DNA from: Argopecten irradians
Lineage: Eukaryota; Mollusca; Bivalvia; Pectinida; Pectinidae
Reading direction: 5' to 3'
Assembly: GCF_041381155.1 (NCBI RefSeq)
Contig: NC_091134.1
Location: 38,895,338 to 38,959,337, forward strand
Length of the DNA stretch: 64,000 nt
Shown here: piece after piece, positions 25,301 through 64,000 of the stretch
How positions within the stretch are numbered: position 1 is the stretch's first letter
Layout of the letters: the number at the start of each line of letters is the position of its first letter
Translations under genes and position numbers: made by a program
Notes under the pieces: model-generated
Told to the model about the DNA's origin: nothing
Seen by the model: only the letters and a program-made list of their open reading frames with translations
The model's database searches: none

Positions 25301-25359
25301 CGTTGGTAGAGACCGAGTTATCAAACAGACTATGGTCCGCGATATCAGCCGATCTATAA
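22336..25359 (+). pseudogene. Ty3/Gypsy Gag-Pol, interrupted by one stop and truncated
   Basis: One frame runs from the ATG at 22336. The Gag region is followed by a Cys/His zinc knuckle (CKKCKLKDHFAKKC), then an aspartic protease with DTGA at residues 299-302, then reverse transcriptase with LDATSGFWQL at about residue 516. A TGA at 23959-23961 breaks the reverse transcriptase. The same frame then continues with LPFGIKSAPE and the catalytic VDDILIW box (24073 onward), RNase H (TVDASAKG, about 24508) and the integrase HHCC zinc site (His codons at 25159 and 25168, Cys codons at 25258 and 25267). It ends at a TAA formed at the junction with the minisatellite. It would copy RNA to DNA and insert it in the genome. 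The single stop suggests a fairly young copy or a sequencing error. Confidence 0.85.
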
Positions 25360-28300
25360 ACAATACACAACTTACTTGTGGTACACACACCACCAGGTGT
25401 ATAAACAATACACAACTTACTTGAGGTACACACACCACCAGGTGTACTATAAACAATACACAACTTACTTGTGGTACACACACCACCAGGTGTATAAACA
25501 ATACACAACTTACTTGTGGTACACACACCACCAGGTGTACTATAAACAATACACAACTTACTTGGTACACACACCACCAGTGTACTATAAACAATACACA
25601 ACTTACTTGTGGTACACACACCACCAGGTGTACTATAAACAATACACAACTTACTTGAGGTACACACACCACCAGGTGTATACAAACAATACACAACTTA
25701 CTTGTGATACACACACACCACCAGGTGTACTATAAACAAATACACAACTTACTTGAGGTACACACACCACCAGGTGTATAAACAATACACAACTTACTTG
25801 TGATACACACACCACCAGGTGTACTATAAACAATACACAACTTACTTGAGGTACACACACCACCAGGTGTATAAACAATACACAACTTACTTGAGGTACA
25901 CACACCACCAGGTGTATAAACAATACACAACTTACTTGTAGGTACACCACACACCACCAGGTGTACAAACAATACACAACTTACTTGGGTACACACACCA
26001 CCAGGTGTACAAACAATACACAACTTACTTGTGGTACACACACCACCAGGTGTATAAACAATACACAACTTACTTGTGGTACACACACCACCAGGTGTAT
26101 AAACAATACACAACTTACTTGTGGTACACACACCACCAGGTGTATAAACAATACACAACTTACTTGTGGTACACACACCACCAGGTGTATAAACAATACA
26201 CAACTTACTTGTGGTACACACACCACCAGGTGTACTATAAACAATACACAACTTATGTGTGGTACACACACACCACACAACTTATGTGTGGTACACACCA
26301 CCAGGTGTATAAACAATACACAACTTACTTGTGGTACACACACCACCAGGTGTATAAACAATACACAACTTACTTGAGGTACACACACCACCAGGTGTAT
26401 AAACAATACACAACTTACTTGAGGTACACACACCATCAGGTGTACAAACAATACACAACTTACTTGAGGAACACACACCATCAGGTGTACAAACAATACA
26501 CAACTTACTTGAGGTACACACACCATCAGGTGTACAAACAATACACAACTTACTTGAGGTACACACACCATCAGGTGTACAAACAATACACAACTTACTT
26601 GAGGAACACACACACCATCAGGTGTACAAACAATACACAACTTACTTGAGGTACACACACCATCAGGTGTACAAACAATACACAACCTTACTTGAGGAAC
26701 ACACACTATCAGGTGTACAAACAATACACAACTTACTTGAGGAACACACACCATCAGGTGTACAAACAATATACAACTTACTTGAGGTACACACACCACC
26801 AGGTGTACTATAAACAATATACAACTTACTTGAGGTACACACCACCAGGTGTACTATAACCAATATACAACTTACTTGTGGTACACACACCATCAGGTGT
26901 ACTATAAACAATATACAACTTAATTGAGGTACACACACCACCAGGTGTATAAACAATACACAACTTACTTGTGGTACACACACCACCAAGTGTACTATAA
27001 ACAATACACAACTTACTTGAGGTACACACACCACCAGGTGTACTATAAACAATACACAACTTACTTGTGGTACACACACCACCAGGTGTATAAACAATAC
27101 ACAACTTACTTGAGGTACACACACCACCAGGTGTATAAACAATACACAACTTACTTGTGGTACACACACCACCAGGTGTATAAACAATATACAACTTACT
27201 TGTGATACACACACCACCAGGTGTACTATAAACAATATACAACTTACTTGTGGTACACACACACCACCAAGTGTACTATAAACAATACACAAATTACTTG
27301 AGGTACACACACCACCAGGTGTATAAACAATACACAACTTACTTGTGGTACACACACACCACCAGGTGTATAAACAACATACAACTTACTTGTGATACAC
27401 ACACCACCAGGTGTACTATAAACAATATACAACTTACTTGTGGTACACACACCACCAGGTATACTATAAACAATACACAACTTACTTGTGGTACACACAC
27501 CACCAAGTGTACTATAAACAATACACAACTTACTTGAGGTACACACACCACCAGGTGTATAAACAATACACAACTTACTTGTGATACACACACCACCAGG
27601 TGTATAAACAATGTACAACTTACTTGAGGTACACACACCACCAGGTGTATAAACAATACACAACTTACTTGTGGTACACACACCACCAGGTGTATAAACA
27701 ATACACAACTTACTTGTGGTACACACACCACCAGGTGTATAAACAATACACAACTTACTTGTGATACACACATCATCAGGGGTATAAACAATACACAACT
27801 TACTTGAGGTACACACACCACCATGTGTATAAACAATACACAACTTTCTTGTAGTACACACACCACCAGGTGTACTATAAACAATACACAACTTACTTGT
27901 GGTACACACACCACCAGGTGTATAAAACAATACACAACTTACCTGTGGTACACACACCACCAGGTGTACTATAAACAATACACAACTTACTTGAGGTACA
28001 CACACCACCAAGTGTATAAATAATACACAACTTACTTGAGGTACACACACCACCAGGTGTACCATAAACAATACAAAACTTACTTGAGGTACACACACCA
28101 CCAGGTGTACTATAAACAATACACAACTTACTTGAGGTACACACACCACCAGGTGTACCATAAACAATACACAACTTACTTGAGGTACACACACCACCAG
28201 GTGTACTATAAACAATACACAACTTACTTGAGGTACACACACCACCAAGTGTATAAACAATACACAACTTACTTGTGGTACACACACCACCAGGTGTACA

Positions 28301-29562
28301 AACAATACACAACTTACTTGTGGTACACACACCACCAGGTGTACTATAAACAATACACAACTTACTTGAGGTACACACACCACCAGGTGTACTATAAACA
28401 ATACACAACTTACCTGTGGTACACACACCACCAGGTGTACCATAAACAATACACAACTTACTTGAGGTACACACACCACCAGGTGTACTATAAACAATAC
28501 ACAACTTACTTGTGGTACACACACCATCAGGTATACTATAAACAATACACAACTTACCTGTGGTACACACACCACCAGGTATACTATAAACAATACACAA
28601 CTTCCTTGTGGTACACACACCACCAGGTGTACAAACAATACACAACTTACCTGTGGTACACATACCACCAGGTGTACTATAAACAATACACAACTTACTT
28701 GAGGTACACACACCACCAGGTGTACCATAAATAATACACAACTAACTTGAGGTACACACACCACCAGGTGTACCATAAATAATACACAACTTACTTGAGG
28801 TACACACACCACCAGGTGTACTATAAACAATACACAACTTACTTGTGGTACACACACCACCAGGTGTACTGTAAACAAGAATACACAACTTACTTGAGGT
28901 ACACACACCACCAGGTGTACCATAAATAATACACAACTTACTTGAGGTACACACACCACCAGGTGTACTATAAACAATACACAACTTACTTGTGGTACAC
29001 ACACCACCAGGTGTATAAACAATACACAACTTACCTGTGGTACACACACCACCAGGTGTACTATAAACAATACACAACTTACTTGAGGTACACACACCAC
29101 CAGGTGTACTATAAACAATACACAACTTACTTGAGGTACACACACCACCAGGTGTATAAACAATACACAACTTACTTGAGGTACACACACCACCAGGTGT
29201 ACTATAAACAATACACAACTTACTTGAGGTACACACACCACCAGGTGTACCATAAACAATACACAACTTACTTGAGGTACACACACCACCAGGTGTACCA
29301 TAAACAATACACAACTTACTTGAGGTACACACACCACCAGGTGTACTATAAACAATATAAACAATACACAACTTACTTGAGGTACACACACCACCAGGTG
29401 TACCATAAACAATACACAACTTACTTGAGGTACACACACCACCAGGTGTATAAACAATACACAACTTACTTGAGGTACACACACCACCAGGTGTACTATA
29501 AACAATACACAACTTACTTGAGGAACACACACCATCAGGTGTACAAACAATATACAACTTAC
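25357..29562. repeat. 4.2-kb minisatellite of 45/48-bp units derived from an EB-exon splice donor
   Basis: About 90 units occur in two main lengths, 48 bp and 45 bp, differing by a TAG (minus strand). On the minus strand each unit contains CACCTGGTGGTGTGTGTACC, TCAA and GTAAGTTGTGTATTGTTTAT. The GGTGGTGTGTGTACCTCAA|GTAAGT part equals the 3' end and donor of the EB exon at 29563-29715. The 48 bp form also has ..TTTATAG before TACACC. Variants such as CATCAG for CACCAG cluster at about 26430-26900. Unit lengths are multiples of three without stops, so long open frames appear on both strands; I do not treat them as genes. Confidence 0.95.
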
Positions 29563-62212
<32,650 letters not shown>

Positions 62213-63150
62213 CTAATATGGTAAGGTTATAATATAATCATGCATTAATGTTTTATGATACTTCTGTCAGTAAAAATATATGTTAATATACATATAATAA
62301 AGTATAAATTGATATGCATTTAAATATATGGTTTCAGAAAAAATATAAAAATAAAGAGTGTTTCTAATTAACACACACAAATTTTGTGTTATATAAAAAA
62401 AAAATATATATATTATATATATCTATATTATTTATTACATGTATATGTATTAAATCATTTCTCAAAAAAAAGAAAACAATTTAAGTGATGAGACAATTTT
62501 ATGACTCATGCCCTCTCCAAGCCTCAAACTCACTATCCAATGCCACCAAATTAAATTGCCTAGCCAAATGAACATACACTAGATCTGCGACTTACACCAT
62601 TGAGATACATCCACGTCCTCAAAAAAAAAGGATGATTTAATGGCGAAGTGATGGTTGGCCAAATATGCTTATATATACACTTGAAAATTATTGATACCTT
62701 TTTTTATATTATTTTTTGTAATGATATCTGCAAACAAATATGCACATACCAGTATCTTCAAAAGATTGGTGCAAGCGTACTTTCTGTTAATTCTCATCGG
62801 TTAGTAATTATCATTTACTTCATGCATTAGACGTTTGCACCTCAGAGAACTGGAATTTAATTATGTACAGGACTAGTACTATTAGTGGAAATTTCCATAC
62901 CAGATATTTTGTATGGCTCCTAAACTTTTCCATATATATCACCAAACCAATATAAGGTCCTGCATTTTTCCAGAAACATATATACATAGAGATTCGCAAC
63001 TCCTCCAATTTTATGATCGACAGATGTACCACTGTATGTGCTTAGGGGATTTTAGATAAACTCTTAAATAGTTGAATATAAAAGAATAACTTTGATATGT
63101 TGTAAAAGTTCAGTAACTTTCAGATGGTTTGAGTATGATTTTGGATAGAA
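62213..63150. other. Upstream intron or flank, no exon seen
   Basis: AT-rich with a TATATA tract near 62400-62450. On the minus strand a weak tRNA-like stretch (GTGAGTTTGAGGCTTGG B-box-like) lies near 62500-62620. Nothing else is supported. Confidence 0.4.
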
Positions 63151-64000
63151 ACAAGAGGCCCACTACCTTTCCGGAGAAAATTTAAAGGTTTCTTAAAAAC
63201 ATTAATAACAAAAGACAAGAGGCCCAAAGGGCCTTAACGGTCATCTGACTACCTTGGCAATAGTAAAATTAATTATATATGGTGTCAATTTGTCAGGACC
63301 ATGTCAGGATCATTTTCAATTTCATTCAACAAATTTTATTTCAAACAAGAGGCCCAAGGGCCTTAAAATATAGGAAATTAATTAGATATAGTGTCATGGT
63401 AGCCATCTTCGATTTGGGATCAACCAGAGATGTAACAATACTTTGTCGGGACCATGTCAGGATCATTTCATGCACGTTTCAGCCAAATCGCACCGGTAGA
63501 ACTTGAGAAGAAGATCAAAATGCGTTTTCAAGATGGCGGATGTGGCGGCCATCTTGGATTTTCAGATCGACCCGAAAAATAACAACACTTTGTCGGGACC
63601 ATGTCAGGATCATTTCATGCAAGTTTCAGCCAAATCGCAACGCTAGAACTTGAGAAGAAGTTCAAAATGTGTTTTCAAGATGGCAGCTGTGGCGGCCATC
63701 TTGGATTTCGGATCGACCCAAAAAAATAACAACACTTTGTCGGGACCATGTCAGGATCATTTCATGCAAGTTTTAGCCAAATCCCACTGGTAGAACTTGA
63801 GAAGAAGTTCAAAATGTGTTTTCAAGATGGCGGGCTGTGGCGGCCATCTTGGATTTCGGATCGACCCAAAAAATAACAACACTTTGCCGGGACCATGTCA
63901 GGATCATTTCATGCAAGTTTTAGCCAAATCCCACTGGTAGAACTTGAGAAGAAGTTCAAAAATGTGTTTTCAAGATGGCGGCTGAGGCGGCCATCTTTGA
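63151..64000 (+). mobile_element. Pearl/Helentron-like element, continues past the window
   Basis: Three successive 5' starts (ACAAGAGGCCC at 63151, 63215 and 63345) precede core units of about 157 bp with CAAGATGGCGG...GGCGGCCATCTTGGAT and TTTGTCGGGACCATGTCAGG. At least three full units are seen before the window ends. Confidence 0.65.

Larger units (their letters stand above)
22061..25356 (+). mobile_element. Ty3/Gypsy LTR retrotransposon, 3'-truncated
   Basis: The order is probable LTR, PBS, then gag, protease, reverse transcriptase, RNase H and the zinc-binding part of integrase. The catalytic integrase core and the 3' LTR are missing because the sequence passes directly into the 45/48 bp minisatellite at about 25357. 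I found no continuation on the other side of the array. Confidence 0.85.

Overview
The window is eukaryotic, AT-rich and intron-rich. Most of it is non-coding repeat. It most resembles a marine bivalve mollusc. The signs are many TACATGTA words, non-autonomous elements built on tandem ~155 bp core units with ACGG-type tails and terminal hairpins (like the oyster 'pearl' / Helentron-associated elements), a Ty3/Gypsy relic, and a split MULE-transposase-like gene. The species cannot be named from sequence alone.

Layout. (1) 0.9-8.6 kb, minus strand: an intact seven-exon gene of the DUF7869 type. All six splice junctions keep frame, giving 687 codons plus a stop, with MITE-like elements in its introns. 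(2) 9-17.4 kb: no host gene recognised; a hAT-like MITE, a 5'-damaged non-LTR retrotransposon, two foldback elements and degenerate repeats. (3) 17.4-19.9 kb, plus strand: a split MULE transposase-like gene with at least two frame lesions. (4) 22.06-25.36 kb, plus strand: a Ty3/Gypsy element with a probable 5' LTR, tRNA-Leu-type PBS, gag-pol and one in-frame TGA, cut off inside the integrase where a 4.2 kb minisatellite begins. (5) 25.36-29.56 kb: the minisatellite, with 45/48 bp units. (6) 29.56-62.2 kb, minus strand: part of a very large gene with 22 visible exons. Twenty are six-cysteine EB/EGF-like modules and two are fibronectin type III domains. Nearly all begin with 2 nt and end with 1 nt of a codon (class 1-1), so they can be duplicated or skipped without shifting frame. 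Three near-identical ~5.9-6.0 kb tandem copies, each with four EB/EGF exons, make up its middle. The far right edge (63.1-64 kb) enters another tandem-core element.

Most notable: the two minisatellites in the EB/EGF-FN3 gene are both copies of that gene's own exon/intron boundaries. The 25.4-29.6 kb array repeats the 3' end and 5' splice donor of the EB exon at 29563-29715. The 30.4-31.7 kb array repeats the 3' splice acceptor and 5' end of the FN3 exon at 30092-30379. The two-exon cassette is therefore bracketed by about 90 decoy donors on one side and about 30 decoy acceptors on the other. I know of no named system with this layout. An assembly artefact must be excluded.
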